From positions 1-64,000 of the forward strand of contig NZ_QUHC01000006.1 of assembly GCF_003479425.1 (NCBI RefSeq): DNA of 64,000 bases, read 5' to 3'. This DNA comes from Odoribacter sp. AF15-53 (lineage in GTDB: Bacteria > Bacteroidota > Bacteroidia > Bacteroidales > Marinifilaceae). A program made the position numbers and the translations under genes. The notes below the pieces were generated by a model that worked only from the letters and a program-made list of their open reading frames with translations, did no database searches and had not been told where the DNA came from. How positions within the stretch are numbered: the stretch's first letter is position 1; every line of letters starts with the position of its first letter. Of the stretch, positions 28,170 to 39,400 are shown in pieces.

Positions 28170-31100
28170 CTATTCTTGTTCCCGCTGTCTCGGAACTTTT
28201 AATGCAGGTTCTTTCACCGGTTTCGGGGTTGCCTTCTCTATTACCAGACCGTCCACGATCATTCCGGCAGGATAGATCATAGAGGCGGGATAATAATTAG
28301 GCAAGTAATTCATAACTTCTTCTTTCGAGGATATCGCCATTATTTTCTGCAATTTCGTCAGATCAGGCATACGGAAACCCGTGGTACGAACCCGTGTCTC
28401 TTTCCCATCCTTGAGATCAACCCGGTAAACAACTAACGCTGATCCGGCTATACCTCTCACGATGTAAGCACACGATTGTCCGGCTTCCTTGGCCGCCTTG
28501 ATCAACATCTTCTTCATCTTCTCGTGAGAAGTCCCTTTCTCTACCTGCACGTGAATGGTCCCGGTTCCCGTCGTAACGGTAGGACTTTGTGGTGATAGGA
28601 TAAAACGAGCACTACCCGTTGTTTCCAGAGCCTGCAAGGTCGGTGTACGCCCGTTCAACATTTTCTTGAAAACGCCTTTCTCGACCAACGTCATCTCAGC
28701 TTCCGGCGTGACCCCTTCCCCATCAACCTCGTAATAACCATATAACGGTATGCCGTTATACTCTTTCATCGCCGTGTAATTTTTGATTGTCAAACGATTA
28801 TCCATAATCTTACTTCCGAACTGATCTACCAGTCCTCCACGTGTCGGGGTTAGAGTACGGGAAGCGATCAAGCCGCCACGATACAACAGATTATTAGCCA
28901 AGATCGTGGCAACAGCCCCACCCTCGAACATGATCGGACCATTATAATATTCCGCTACCGGGGGAGCCGCTTTCAATTGTAACAATCCCTCGGCAAACGC
29001 TTTCACTCGTTCTTTCAACTGCTCGATCGAAGGAATTTCTGCCGGATTCAATAATGAAAGCGAAAACGAATCACCAACATTAGAGCCATCATCGGCTCTA
29101 GCCTCGGCAGAAACAGATATATTCACGAAACCACCGGGAGATTTCAATTGTACCCCTTCCGTGGTCAACCGATAAAGGTCTACTTCCGTACCGCTCACGC
29201 TCACGCTGGAATTATAAATATCCTTATACTCCTTGAACACGGCCGAAACTTCAGTCACCAATTGTTGCAAACCTGCCAAGTCGATCTCGTATTTCACTTC
29301 CCGTTCCTGCAAGCGAGTCACCGCCGGAAGTTGTTGCATATCCGCCAAAGTCGCTTCATCCGGAGACTTGGGATTTTGTTGAAGGTAATTCGTTTTTTGA
29401 GCCATAGCTCCCAACGCATACTTGTACATCATGTCCGACGATTCCCACAATCCTCGGCGAATCACGTCATAGTCGACCTCTGACGGTAACTGTGCGGGAG
29501 CAATTTGATCCATGTAACTCACGTCACTATTATTCTGATAATCACCAAGTATCACCTGCACCCCCCCGTTCATTTGCCATGGCGAAACACTAGAATGGAA
29601 CAATCCTCCCAGTGAACCGACCACTTGGAAGCGTCGGTAACGGGCCACCGTATACGAGATATAATAGGGTTTCGGCCCGCCCGGCAGGATAAGAGCCGCA
29701 TTATTACGCTCCTGTTCTGAACGCATGGCCGCGAAAATCACCTTGTCAGTATCTTTATCTGTAAACTCTTCCGGTTTCGGCGAGGGTAAGATAGGAGCAA
29801 TATCACGTGCTTGAGCCCGGCGTTGTGTCTCGATCTGGCTCACGAATATCGTGGGTGATGAGGCCGTCACGGGAACCCAACCCGACTCCGCACCACAAAC
29901 GCCCGTGAAAACACTGGGTTCATTACCGGCAGCCGTAATATTGGAGAACATCGACAACGGGGTTCCGATCATGTCCACACCCCGCACCAGTTGGTCGGGA
30001 CGACCATCCACAAACACCCGATACACTTCCAAAGGTGTCACGTTGAACGAGTTCAGGCTTCCCCCTTCACCCGTGTACGTGAACCCGCTTGTCACGGTCC
30101 GGAAATAGTAACCGTATTCTTTCCCTTGTTTTTGAGCTTCCGCTACCAACATGGCCCGAAGTTCGTCTTCCGCGTAAGGACGGGTAGTCTCTATAATCAA
30201 ATTGGATTGCCGGGACACGGGATCGCCCCCACCGGAAGTACGGCCATGACCGTTACTCGCCGGAAAACCATCCAACGGCACCCGGCTCATCAAGAATTCC
30301 TTCAACACACCATTCACCACGTTATCCACGCGGCGAGCCTTCACCCCCTCGTCATCATACACGTAATGACCATATAAGTCAGTATTGGCGTACCGTTTTA
30401 ACAAAGGCGCACAATACACTTGAAATTCAGCAGGCAGAACTTGTTCTCCTACCATCTTCTTAAAGGTTTGACCGCCCGATTTCAAGCGATGCCCCTCCAA
30501 GCGGTGACCGAAAATCTCGTGAAAAAACACCCCGCTGGCAGGTCCCGATAAAATAGCAGGTCCCGTGTAAGGATCAGCAACTGGCGCATCACGCAACGCC
30601 ATCAACCGTTTGATCATATCCTGTGCATCAGCGATCATCCGGTCATTATCCGGCAACTCGTCGGGCGTGTAAGCGAAATAGTCCATATTCAAGGGTAATT
30701 CCATCCCGTCTGCCGCCTTCAATGATGCCATTAACATCACCCGGGTAGAAACCCGATTTTGCACGACCACACTCCCCTCGCTATTCACGAAGTAAGTACG
30801 TAAAACCTGAAAGCTAAAACTGGCTGATCCTTCCCGCAACGCCGGGCAGGACTTGAACACGGCGGAAACCTCATCCATTCGCTGTTCCCAAGCCCGTTTG
30901 ATATCCATTTTCTGTCTTCCGACAGCCAAAGGTGCTTCATAATAATGTTCCACGGGTGCCTCCGAAAAACAAGGAGCCTTATCCTCATCCTCCACGCTCA
31001 CGGTAGCCCGGGTCTTTGCTTGATCATACATGTTACGGGCAAATTCATAACGTTGCAATATTTCCCGCCAGATCGCTTCTCGAATCGCATCCGTGGCATG

Positions 31101-31478
31101 ATCATCCAAAGGTAAAATCACCCCTTGGGCACCTTGTGCATTGGGTCCGGCAATCCCTCCCTGCATGTTATACTTAAAATTATCCAAATCCGGACTACCC
31201 AACCGGATTTGTGGTACTAACGTCCGCATGCGGTTTTCGTTGGCGGATGTTACAGCTCCGAACGAACTTACAACCGTTATGGTATAGTCGTCCATTGCCC
31301 GCATATTCATATAATAGGGGACACTCTCCTGTTTCTTTAACTCCTCCATGTTGTATTTCAACTCCTGCTTCATCAGTTGCAAAAGACGATCCTCCTGCTC
31401 TTGCCCGAATACACCGGAAAAAGTCAATAATAGTATCCCGCTAAAAAAGAGTCTGGTTAAATGACTTATTTTTAACAT
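28170..31478 (-). CDS. Exported TldD/TldE-like two-domain metallopeptidase fusion
   Basis: A protein of 1102 residues, more than twice the length of TldD (about 480). A signal peptide (MLKISHLTRLFFSGILLLTFSGVFG) precedes two related halves. Half 1 (about 30-560) has the TldD signature HEIFGH at 320-325 and Cys528 in GVCGAESG, matching the zinc ligands of TldD. Half 2 (about 580-1080) starts with the same block (PYYISYTVARYRRFQVVGSLGGL compared with PYYMNMRAMDDYTITVVSSFGAV) and ends with a TldD/PmbA C-domain, but the HExxxH place reads GGAVATILANNLLYRGG, as in the inactive TldE/PmbA partner. So one chain may hold both subunits of the TldD-TldE heterodimer, and it is secreted, while the bacterial pair is cytoplasmic. 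In E. coli that pair cuts unstructured peptides. It sits downstream of the SusCD operon, suggesting breakdown of imported peptides. Confidence 0.8.
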   Translation of the reverse strand: MLKISHLTRLFFSGILLLTFSGVFGQEQEDRLLQLMKQELKYNMEELKKQESVPYYMNMRAMDDYTITVVSSFGAVTSANENRMRTLVPQIRLGSPDLDNFKYNMQGGIAGPNAQGAQGVILPLDDHATDAIREAIWREILQRYEFARNMYDQAKTRATVSVEDEDKAPCFSEAPVEHYYEAPLAVGRQKMDIKRAWEQRMDEVSAVFKSCPALREGSASFSFQVLRTYFVNSEGSVVVQNRVSTRVMLMASLKAADGMELPLNMDYFAYTPDELPDNDRMIADAQDMIKRLMALRDAPVADPYTGPAILSGPASGVFFHEIFGHRLEGHRLKSGGQTFKKMVGEQVLPAEFQVYCAPLLKRYANTDLYGHYVYDDEGVKARRVDNVVNGVLKEFLMSRVPLDGFPASNGHGRTSGGGDPVSRQSNLIIETTRPYAEDELRAMLVAEAQKQGKEYGYYFRTVTSGFTYTGEGGSLNSFNVTPLEVYRVFVDGRPDQLVRGVDMIGTPLSMFSNITAAGNEPSVFTGVCGAESGWVPVTASSPTIFVSQIETQRRAQARDIAPILPSPKPEEFTDKDTDKVIFAAMRSEQERNNAALILPGGPKPYYISYTVARYRRFQVVGSLGGLFHSSVSPWQMNGGVQVILGDYQNNSDVSYMDQIAPAQLPSEVDYDVIRRGLWESSDMMYKYALGAMAQKTNYLQQNPKSPDEATLADMQQLPAVTRLQEREVKYEIDLAGLQQLVTEVSAVFKEYKDIYNSSVSVSGTEVDLYRLTTEGVQLKSPGGFVNISVSAEARADDGSNVGDSFSLSLLNPAEIPSIEQLKERVKAFAEGLLQLKAAPPVAEYYNGPIMFEGGAVATILANNLLYRGGLIASRTLTPTRGGLVDQFGSKIMDNRLTIKNYTAMKEYNGIPLYGYYEVDGEGVTPEAEMTLVEKGVFKKMLNGRTPTLQALETTGSARFILSPQSPTVTTGTGTIHVQVEKGTSHEKMKKMLIKAAKEAGQSCAYIVRGIAGSALVVYRVDLKDGKETRVRTTGFRMPDLTKLQKIMAISSKEEVMNYLPNYYPASMIYPAGMIVDGLVIEKATPKPVKEPALKVPRQREQE

Positions 31479-31497
31479 ACCTTTTTAGTATTTACTT

Positions 31498-31519
31498 AAC
31501 GACCGCCGGAGCGGTCGTT
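31498..31519. other. Hairpin between DUF4998 gene and Tld-like gene
   Basis: A perfect 9-bp stem AACGACCGC (31498-31506) / GCGGTCGTT (31511-31519) with loop CGGA. It is in the 52-base gap between two same-strand genes. There is no T-run after it on the minus strand, so it may reduce rather than stop transcription into the Tld-like gene, or protect an RNA end. Confidence 0.6.
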
Positions 31520-31530
31520 AATAATATATT

Positions 31531-33087
31531 TTACTTGTAAGGGATAATATCTCCCAATTTAATCATACAGTTTCCTCCCATGTCAGCTCTGTCACGTAAG
31601 AAAAATCTGATGTATCGAACTTTTCGCAAACCTTCTGCTATCGGTAACAGGGTTACCTCTCCCGAACCACGTCCCAAGGTATTTATTTCAAGGAATGTAA
31701 CCTTGTCCCAATTGGCTCCATCAACAGAAGTCTCTATCGTAATTGTAGAAGGCATAAAGTTTGGTGTTTCTTGGTCTGATCTGGGATTATACAGTGCCTG
31801 TGCCACCTTTATTCCACGAATCTCAGTCGGTTCAAGTAATTCCATCTGCATCTCGTAATCACGCAGAGAAGTATAGGATGTTGTAGCCCACACACTTTCC
31901 ACATCGTCATCCAACAAATTATTTAACTTTGCGTACGGATCGGTAGGAGAACAATAAATTCTATTCCCGTCACTATATTCTCTCAAAGCTTCTTTCTCTA
32001 TCACCTTCAAGTCCGAGGGTAATTGGGGATAATCAATATAAGTCATGTACGGTAATTCATAATTAAAATAATGAATCTCCCATCCTCCATAATAATCGAT
32101 TGTCAACCCCAATATTTCATTTGCTTTGTTTAACACCTGAACACTCTTCTCTTCAGATCCCAGTAATAGACTTTTATCATATTCTGTTCCATATCGGGAA
32201 TCCAGGTAACGATTTTTCCCAAATATAAGTTTTTTCAGTTTAGGGCAATAAAGTACATCTTCAAAAGTTTCGATGTCATAATCGAACTCCAGTTCTTCAA
32301 CCTCCTCAACAAATTTTTCAAACTCGGCTTCCTGCTCTTTCGTGTCTGTCAACTTACCGTAACGTAGGTGAATGGCGTTCACGAATCCAGCGCTAAAATT
32401 CTTCTTGCGACTGATCGCATAAGGATCGAACTCTATTATATCCGGACAATCTTCCAGTCTTCCTTTTCGAAGTACATAAACCGTATCTGCCTGATTCATA
32501 CTCACATCATCAATCGTGACAAGATTATTATAACTCGTTTCCTTATCGAACACGTAATATTGAGTTTCCCCTTGCGTATTCTTGTACTGCAATTTCATCT
32601 CTTCGATATTCTCATTCCACATATCGGAAAAGAAAATCATTTTATTCTTCAAGAAATAGGACTTCAAAACGCCTCTCGTAAAAGCCAACATAATCTCGTG
32701 TTGTCGCGTGTACGGGCGTCCATACGTCGTTTCTGTCAATGACTGGTTACCTACCGAGTCCACGGCACAAACGTCGAATCGGAAAGTTCCGTCCGTTAAG
32801 TTTTTCAACTCGAAAGAAGTAGAGGTATTCGGTAAAAATACAGAATCTTTACGATCCTCAACAGTCCACACAACCTTTATTTTATCAATTGTGGCATCCG
32901 TACCGTTTATCCATTCCAACACCAAGCCTTCCCATCTGGGAGTAACATGTACTTCCGTACATTTTGCCACATAACGGATCTTCCCGTCGCCTGCATAATC
33001 GCTATACGTATCCTCCAGACTTTCATTGCAACCAACCAGTAAAGCAACTGCAGCAAATAAATTTATTATATATTTTCTCTTTCTCAT
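31531..33087 (-). CDS. SusCD-associated lipoprotein, DUF4998 plus F5/8 type C-like domain
   Basis: A surface lipoprotein of 518 residues, third gene after SusC. The lipobox is ALLVGC (Cys20). The N-terminal half (about 25-240) resembles DUF4998 (fibronectin-like strands, GLVLEWINGTDATIDKIKVVW). The C-terminal 150 residues resemble a discoidin-type domain, with NNLLDDDVESVWATTSYTS, TIRGIKVAQALYNP-like strands and PSTITIETSVDGANWDKV. F5/8 domains often bind glycans or other surface ligands, so it probably helps SusD capture substrate. Three bases separate it from the gene before it, so translation is coupled or close to it. Confidence 0.75.
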   Translation of the reverse strand: MRKRKYIINLFAAVALLVGCNESLEDTYSDYAGDGKIRYVAKCTEVHVTPRWEGLVLEWINGTDATIDKIKVVWTVEDRKDSVFLPNTSTSFELKNLTDGTFRFDVCAVDSVGNQSLTETTYGRPYTRQHEIMLAFTRGVLKSYFLKNKMIFFSDMWNENIEEMKLQYKNTQGETQYYVFDKETSYNNLVTIDDVSMNQADTVYVLRKGRLEDCPDIIEFDPYAISRKKNFSAGFVNAIHLRYGKLTDTKEQEAEFEKFVEEVEELEFDYDIETFEDVLYCPKLKKLIFGKNRYLDSRYGTEYDKSLLLGSEEKSVQVLNKANEILGLTIDYYGGWEIHYFNYELPYMTYIDYPQLPSDLKVIEKEALREYSDGNRIYCSPTDPYAKLNNLLDDDVESVWATTSYTSLRDYEMQMELLEPTEIRGIKVAQALYNPRSDQETPNFMPSTITIETSVDGANWDKVTFLEINTLGRGSGEVTLLPIAEGLRKVRYIRFFLRDRADMGGNCMIKLGDIIPYK

Positions 33088-33090
33088 AAC

Positions 33091-34431
33091 TTAATTCTTT
33101 TTTACATAAACTTCCAGTTCATGCAACGTAAAATGGTCTTGTTCATTAGTATTCACATTACTTGTACGAGTATCAAACGTATCATTTACCACAAGTTTCA
33201 GATAACGATAAGTTTTATTATGCGGGGGAAGCTGAATATCCACGTAAATAGGATCCTGTTTCGCAAGTTCATTTACATCACTCGGGGCTGATTCAAGTTG
33301 TGTTGTACGATACGCCCACCACTCCCTTTGTACCTCAGCGCTCGGATCTTGAGCCAAACGTCCCAAGTATTCCCACCCGTCAGCATTCGGATCTGAAGAC
33401 TCCTTGTTACCGTACACGGTCACATTACATGGAAGTTTATCTTCATAAGAGCCTTTCCATACATTTGACAAAGCCTGATTAGCAGCCGTGAACCTAGCGG
33501 TCATTGGGCAAAAACAATACATACGAACCCAAGCCGGTGTTTTCTGTTCTCTTAAATCAAGTATGATCGGTTTACCAAAAGCATAGGGGCCGGCCACGTA
33601 AGTAGCACAAACTTCGGTTCCCGACCGTGTATCCGTAACAGCAGTTGAAGCTATAAAGCGTTCTTCTCCTCTCAACTCCCCATCAAACAAATACTGTACG
33701 CCTGTCTTCGCTTTTACATCCTCTATAGAAATCCCGAAATCATTAAAATCCGCAGCCGTCATGGGCCATTTTTCACTTCGGAAAGCATCAACATCCGGAA
33801 AAATCTCCTGTCTTACCCGGTATCCTTTAAAATCCTCCGTGCGAACGATCACCGTGTTTTTCAAATTTTCCTGCTGTAAAATAAAATTCAATGTATCTCC
33901 CCCCTGAAGAAGTGGGAAACTGTTCACTAGAATCGTATCTTCCTTTTGTGTCACCGGATTAATTCCCAAGTAAAAAATATGAGCCATCCCGGTTACCACT
34001 GTCGGACTTTTATAAATCACTTGAAATCCATTCCAAGAAGAAGAAACTTCCAAATCATCGAAGAAGGCCCAAGGCGCACTATCCAAGGTTTCGAACGAGT
34101 ATTCCAACGATGCGGATTCTTCATTCCGGTGATTGACAAAAGAAAGATTAACAGCAACCTCCTGTCCCCGGGTAAAACCATCTAAAAGGAGCGAATCGCC
34201 ACTGTAACCACAGGTTTTCAACACGTTATTCCCCTGCCAATCCTTGTAACGGACATTCATGGCAAAAATATCCCTGTTATTCGGTAAGGTATAGTGCATC
34301 ATTGCTCCCCCCGCCACAGGTGTGAATTTAACTTCCAATCCTTCTGTCCCTGTCTCGAAAACAGTGTCATCGTCATTACAGGCAGAAAAACTGAATATCA
34401 ATAATAATAACAAAATTGTATTTCTCATCAT
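33091..34431 (-). CDS. SusCD-associated lipoprotein of the DUF4959/DUF5000/DUF5126 type
   Basis: A surface lipoprotein of 446 residues. The signal ends at the lipobox FSFSAC (Cys18). The segment VKFTPVAGGAMMHYTLPNNRDIFAMNVRYKDWQGNNVL (about 34-71) is the DUF4959-like start, a second Ig-like domain follows (about 120-215), and the last part (VNELAKQDPIYVDIQLPPHNKTYRYLKLVVNDTFD) is DUF5000-like. These three domains commonly occur together beside SusC/SusD pairs. The ligand is not known. The gene is between susD (45 bases) and the DUF4998 gene (3 bases). Confidence 0.75.
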   Translation of the reverse strand: MMRNTILLLLLIFSFSACNDDDTVFETGTEGLEVKFTPVAGGAMMHYTLPNNRDIFAMNVRYKDWQGNNVLKTCGYSGDSLLLDGFTRGQEVAVNLSFVNHRNEESASLEYSFETLDSAPWAFFDDLEVSSSWNGFQVIYKSPTVVTGMAHIFYLGINPVTQKEDTILVNSFPLLQGGDTLNFILQQENLKNTVIVRTEDFKGYRVRQEIFPDVDAFRSEKWPMTAADFNDFGISIEDVKAKTGVQYLFDGELRGEERFIASTAVTDTRSGTEVCATYVAGPYAFGKPIILDLREQKTPAWVRMYCFCPMTARFTAANQALSNVWKGSYEDKLPCNVTVYGNKESSDPNADGWEYLGRLAQDPSAEVQREWWAYRTTQLESAPSDVNELAKQDPIYVDIQLPPHNKTYRYLKLVVNDTFDTRTSNVNTNEQDHFTLHELEVYVKKN

Positions 34432-34476
34432 ACTATTTTTTAATAACTAAATCTACAATTGTAAATCTAAAATCAT

Positions 34477-36405
34477 CTACCACCCCGGATTCTGAACCAT
34501 CCCGGAGATAAGAATCTCTTCGGCATCCAGAGGATCGAAGTAATCCCGCGGGGCCACGAACTTATTTTTACTCCAAACCACGATCGGGCCATTCTCGTTA
34601 TTGTAGAAAGCCTGGAAACTTGTCCCAAGGATATTCCAACCGTATTGTTTTTCGTTCATCGTCTGATGAGCAATCAACCAACGGCGAAGATTCCAATAGC
34701 GATGTCCTTCAAAAGCAAACTCAACATTGTACTCCTGACGAATAATCTCGCGCATACCGATTTTTGAATCCACTTTCGCCGGGTTGTTTGAATAAGTTTT
34801 CCAAGCTTCCCTTACCGGCGGGATTCCGGCACGTTCGCGCACTTTGTCAAGCGGATCATACACCCGGCTATCCGGTTGTTCCAGATACTCGTTCCACGCT
34901 TCCGCTTGCATGAGGAACACCTCGGCCAAACGAATGATTGCCACCGTTTCATTCCCCTGCAAATTAGTCGAATAACTTTGAGTTGTATACCATGAAAAAA
35001 GATGCTTTTTCAACCAGTAACCGCTAATATTCTGCCATGTGTTGCTTACAATAAAATCAGACTGGGTTCCCCAAGGCTTTTCATTTTTATGCGCCTCCAC
35101 GAGCAAATTATAATTATCCCACAGAGTATTCGTCCCTCGTTGCCAGTACATCCGGTCCCCGGCAATATGAGCGTAGAAACGAGGTTCCCGCCGCAAGTGA
35201 AGATTCACCACGGTGGTATTCAACGGAATCACATCCTCATAGAGCTGACTACTCTCGGCTCCCAACTTGTAACGATTAGCATAACTCCAAGTATTGTCGG
35301 CATCAATAGGTAAACCATGTTCCGTGTAGTACATCTCCACCATTTTCATTGAAGGCGATAAACAACCAAGAGAATTGGTTTCAAAATTCTTATCATCCCC
35401 CATCAACCGCGGTAAAGTAAAATCATGAAACCTGAAATCCACGTACTTCCATTCCAACAAATATTCCTGATTATTAAAGCGGGAGAACATACTGGTCTCA
35501 AGATCATACATCTTATTCAACAATTTCGTTTTTTTCGTACTTTGTCCGGAGAACATTTCCCGATCCCCCGATGCACATATTGCTGCTGCTTTGTCCGCAG
35601 CTTCCGCCGCCAATAACCACTTATTCCGATCATAACTAGAATTAAAAAGTAATTCCCCGTTCTTGTTCTTAAAATCAGCATAAAACGCATTCCCGTTAAA
35701 CAATGGAGAAGCGGCGTAAAGTAATACTTTAGCTTTTAAAGCATACAATGCTTCAAGACAAAATGTATGTCCGTAATTACTTAATCGCTGACTATGCATA
35801 GGTACATACTTCATTGCTTCATCCAGTAAATTAATAATCTCTTTAAAACAAGAGTCCACGGGTTGACGCGGTAATTGATATTCTTTCACGTCCAAGTCCA
35901 CCGGCATATTTTGAGGAACCAAACAAATAGGACCGTAATGGCGCATTAATTCGAAATAAATAAAAGCTTTAACCGCTTTCACATCAGCCTTCCACCAATT
36001 ACGATCTTCTTCGGTCATATTGTAGGTCCGATCAATATTTTCAAGAAATGTATTACTATTCCTAATGATCGTGTACATTTTGTACCAAATAGCCCCGTAA
36101 GGATTTTGCGACATCTGTTGTCCGTCTGCCACTTTCAACCCGTCAAGCTGATACAGGCTTGAATTATACAAAGCCTGACAAGTCACGAATTCATCCGCAC
36201 CCATGTAAGAGGTATTTGTCGCAATACTTGCGAACACATTATTCAACTCGCTGTAAAGTCCTTTCCACCATACTTCGACCTTCGATCTTTGCTCGAAAAT
36301 AGACTCCACGGTTTCTATGTCTTTTTCCGGAACCATATCAAGGTAATCACACCCGGGGAGCAGGAAAATAACACAAAGTATAGATAACAAATATTTTTTC
36401 ATCAT
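34477..36405 (-). CDS. RagB/SusD family outer membrane ligand-binding lipoprotein
   Basis: The lid subunit of the SusCD pair, 642 residues. The signal ends at the lipobox LLPGC (Cys19). The motifs are those of the RagB/SusD family: GADEFVTC, WWKADVKAVKAFIYFELMRHYGPICLVP (about 140-167), helical TPR-like repeats, LAEVFLMQAEAWNEYL and REIIRQEYNVEFAFEGHRYWNLRRW (about 568-592). It starts 14 bases after the SusC gene, the standard arrangement. It closes over the SusC barrel during import. Confidence 0.93.
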   Translation of the reverse strand: MMKKYLLSILCVIFLLPGCDYLDMVPEKDIETVESIFEQRSKVEVWWKGLYSELNNVFASIATNTSYMGADEFVTCQALYNSSLYQLDGLKVADGQQMSQNPYGAIWYKMYTIIRNSNTFLENIDRTYNMTEEDRNWWKADVKAVKAFIYFELMRHYGPICLVPQNMPVDLDVKEYQLPRQPVDSCFKEIINLLDEAMKYVPMHSQRLSNYGHTFCLEALYALKAKVLLYAASPLFNGNAFYADFKNKNGELLFNSSYDRNKWLLAAEAADKAAAICASGDREMFSGQSTKKTKLLNKMYDLETSMFSRFNNQEYLLEWKYVDFRFHDFTLPRLMGDDKNFETNSLGCLSPSMKMVEMYYTEHGLPIDADNTWSYANRYKLGAESSQLYEDVIPLNTTVVNLHLRREPRFYAHIAGDRMYWQRGTNTLWDNYNLLVEAHKNEKPWGTQSDFIVSNTWQNISGYWLKKHLFSWYTTQSYSTNLQGNETVAIIRLAEVFLMQAEAWNEYLEQPDSRVYDPLDKVRERAGIPPVREAWKTYSNNPAKVDSKIGMREIIRQEYNVEFAFEGHRYWNLRRWLIAHQTMNEKQYGWNILGTSFQAFYNNENGPIVVWSKNKFVAPRDYFDPLDAEEILISGMVQNPGW

Positions 36406-36419
36406 AACACGTATTTAAT

Positions 36420-39400
36420 TTAGAAACTTACATTCAATCCGACCGACCAGGTCCGCTGGATCGGGTAGTTAAAGCCACTATTACCTAATTCCACATCCCA
36501 AACCTTAAAATCCGTGATCAGGAAAGGATTGTTAACCCGGGCATAAAATTTCACACTTTGCATTCTTAACTTACGCAACAAACTTTGCGACACATTATAA
36601 GCCAACTCGATAGACGTGCAACGCAAGAAACTACATTCTCTCATGAAATAAGTGGACTTCCGGATTTCCGCACCGGTACCCCAGTTCTCCTGTGGGTTAT
36701 GAACATCTATTGATTGCGTGGAAAGACGCGGCCAGAAAGGACGTTCTTTCATGTTGTCTTCACTCCAATGATCATCATAAATTGCCTTCAACATGGCCCG
36801 GTTATTCTCGAACGGACCAATACTCATAGGATTCATGAAAAAAGCTCGTTTACCCGATCCCTGAAAAGCAAAACTAAACTCGAAATTCTTGAAATTAAAA
36901 AAGCCGCTGAAACCATAAATTACCCGCGGAGTTTCCGGGAATCCGATATAAGTAGCATCGTTCACGTCAATCACCCCATCGTTATTCAAGTCGCGGTAAC
37001 GGATGTCGCCCGGCATCACATCCCCACCTTGTCGGGGAGAGTTGTCGATTTCTGCCTGATCGCGGAAAAGTCCCTCCGCGATGTAGCCGATCGCTTGAGA
37101 CAACTCATGTCCTTTTTTTCGTTGCCATTCCGGTTTGTTCGTGGCTTCTTCAATCTCTTTGAAAACAGCTTTATTATACGTGAATGTCCCGTTCAAGATC
37201 ATCCAGAAATCAGGAGAAAAAGCGTGCTGTATTTTACCCGAAAGGTCTATTCCCCGGGAACGAGCCTTACCGACGTTTCCGATCTGGGGAGACTCCAATC
37301 CGGTAGTTGAAGGCATCGTGTAACGGTAATCAAGGATATTATGACGAACCTCTTGATAAATATCAGCATTCAATTCAACAATCCCACCGAAAAACTTAGT
37401 TTCTATACCCAAATTCGTTTGTTCTGCAATCTCCCATGTAATCTTGTCATTAGGATAAGATATTATTTTATAGATAGACATCTGCTGTCCGTTCGGAGAA
37501 GGATCTGTAGCACTCTCAGGTTTTAACAAAGGTAAATGAGTGAAATGCGGGGTACTGATAACACCGTCATTCCCAACTTTACCCCAAGAAAGGCGAAATT
37601 TCAAGAAAGAAAGCCAGTGGGAAGTATGATTTACAAAGAAACCCTCTTTAGATGCGATCCATGCTCCTCCAACCGCGGGAAAAAAGCCGTATCGGTGATT
37701 TTTGGCAAAACGCTCGGAACCATTATAACCGAAACTGGCTTCTGCAAAATACCTGTCCCGGAATCCGTAGGTCCCTCGCATAGAGAATCCCATGTTTCGC
37801 TGAGGAATACCATCCAAAACGGTTGCCGTGTTCGAATTAGTCGTTTCCTGTGCATTAAGCACGGCCGTTAAACTGGTCTGGTGTTCGCCCCAAGCCGCAA
37901 CATGCAACCCTCGTATCTCGTAAGTCATCTGCGTGGCCTGAGAACTCTCACTCTTTTTAGGATCTTTATCCAGTGTCCTTGATGCTTCCAACCCATTGAT
38001 AGCATTTAATATATGCACTCCGGTCTCAAAATCATATTTCGCCAAAGAATACATATAAGGAATCGTTTTATAGGCATTAGCATAGTAACCCGTTTGATTC
38101 AAGGAAACAGAAGCCCGTAATTCCAATCCTTTGAGAATAGGCGATAGGTTATGAATATACTCCGCACGAGCAACAGCCGAATAACGACGGCGATCCTTGT
38201 ATCCTTGATGAAGCTGCATGTAAGGATTAACTGTATTCTGATCCACCGCACCAAAACGAAGATGCGGCCAGCCGTAAGTTTCGTCTCCCGGATAAACGGG
38301 TGCAAAATCCACCGGAGAAGCGTTGAAAGCCATGTAGTAAGCTTCGGTCACGTCGGCATAAGGCCCCCGATATTTATCCAAGTTAGCAGAAGTATTGATG
38401 TTCAAACGAATCCCTGCACTCAAGTCAATATTCAAATTTGTCCGGAAAGAGAAGGTGTTATTCTCTATATTAGTTTTGAATTGATTCAAACGATCGGTTT
38501 TCAACATACCCTCATCCCGAACATAATTGACAGAAGCGTAATATTGAACTAAACGGGAACCTCCCCGGATGTTCAACCCTGCACGGTGATTAATAGAGTA
38601 ATCATGAAACATGACATCATACCAGTCATTGGCAGGATACACCCAAGAAGGATACAGCGGTGAACCGGTACGCTCGATACGTTCCACGCTATACTGCGGA
38701 GTTGCCGCAGGATTGCGAGCCAATAATGCCCGATTGTACATTTTCATGTAAGTAACAGGATCTACCACATCAATTTCCCGGGTCGGCATACTTACTACAG
38801 CCTCGTAACGAACTGAAGTATAAACACTACCTTCTTCCCCTCTTTTGGTCGTCACAAGAATAACCCCATTGGCTCCACGAGCACCATACATGGCGGTAGC
38901 CGATGCATCTTTCATCACGCTAAAAGTCTCAATATCCTCCGGAGTCATACGAGAAAGGTCCAGTTTGGAAGATTCCACGCCATCAATCAGGATCAAGGGA
39001 TCAATATTAGCATTGGTTTGAAAAGAAGTTATACCCCGGATGTAGAATTTAGTATTCATCTCCTCTTCCGTCAAGGCTCCGGGAAGACCTCCCGTCTGCC
39101 ACCCGACAATACCGGCGATTTTTCCGGCAAACTGACTGGTAAGGTCACTACTTGAAGACTTTAAAGTCCTCGCATCCACGGTTGTAATAGCAGATACCAC
39201 ACTCTCCTTTTTTTGCTCCCCGAAAGCTACGACAGTCACCTCCTCGATATTCTCGGCCGTGGGATTCAACCGGATGTTTATTTTTGTCTTTCCCTTAGGC
39301 TCCACAACTTCCGTTTTGTAACCGATAAAAGAAACCCGCAAAGCATCGGTTGGTCGAACGCTGATCGTGTAACGCCCATCGGCATCCGTGGCAACTCCCT

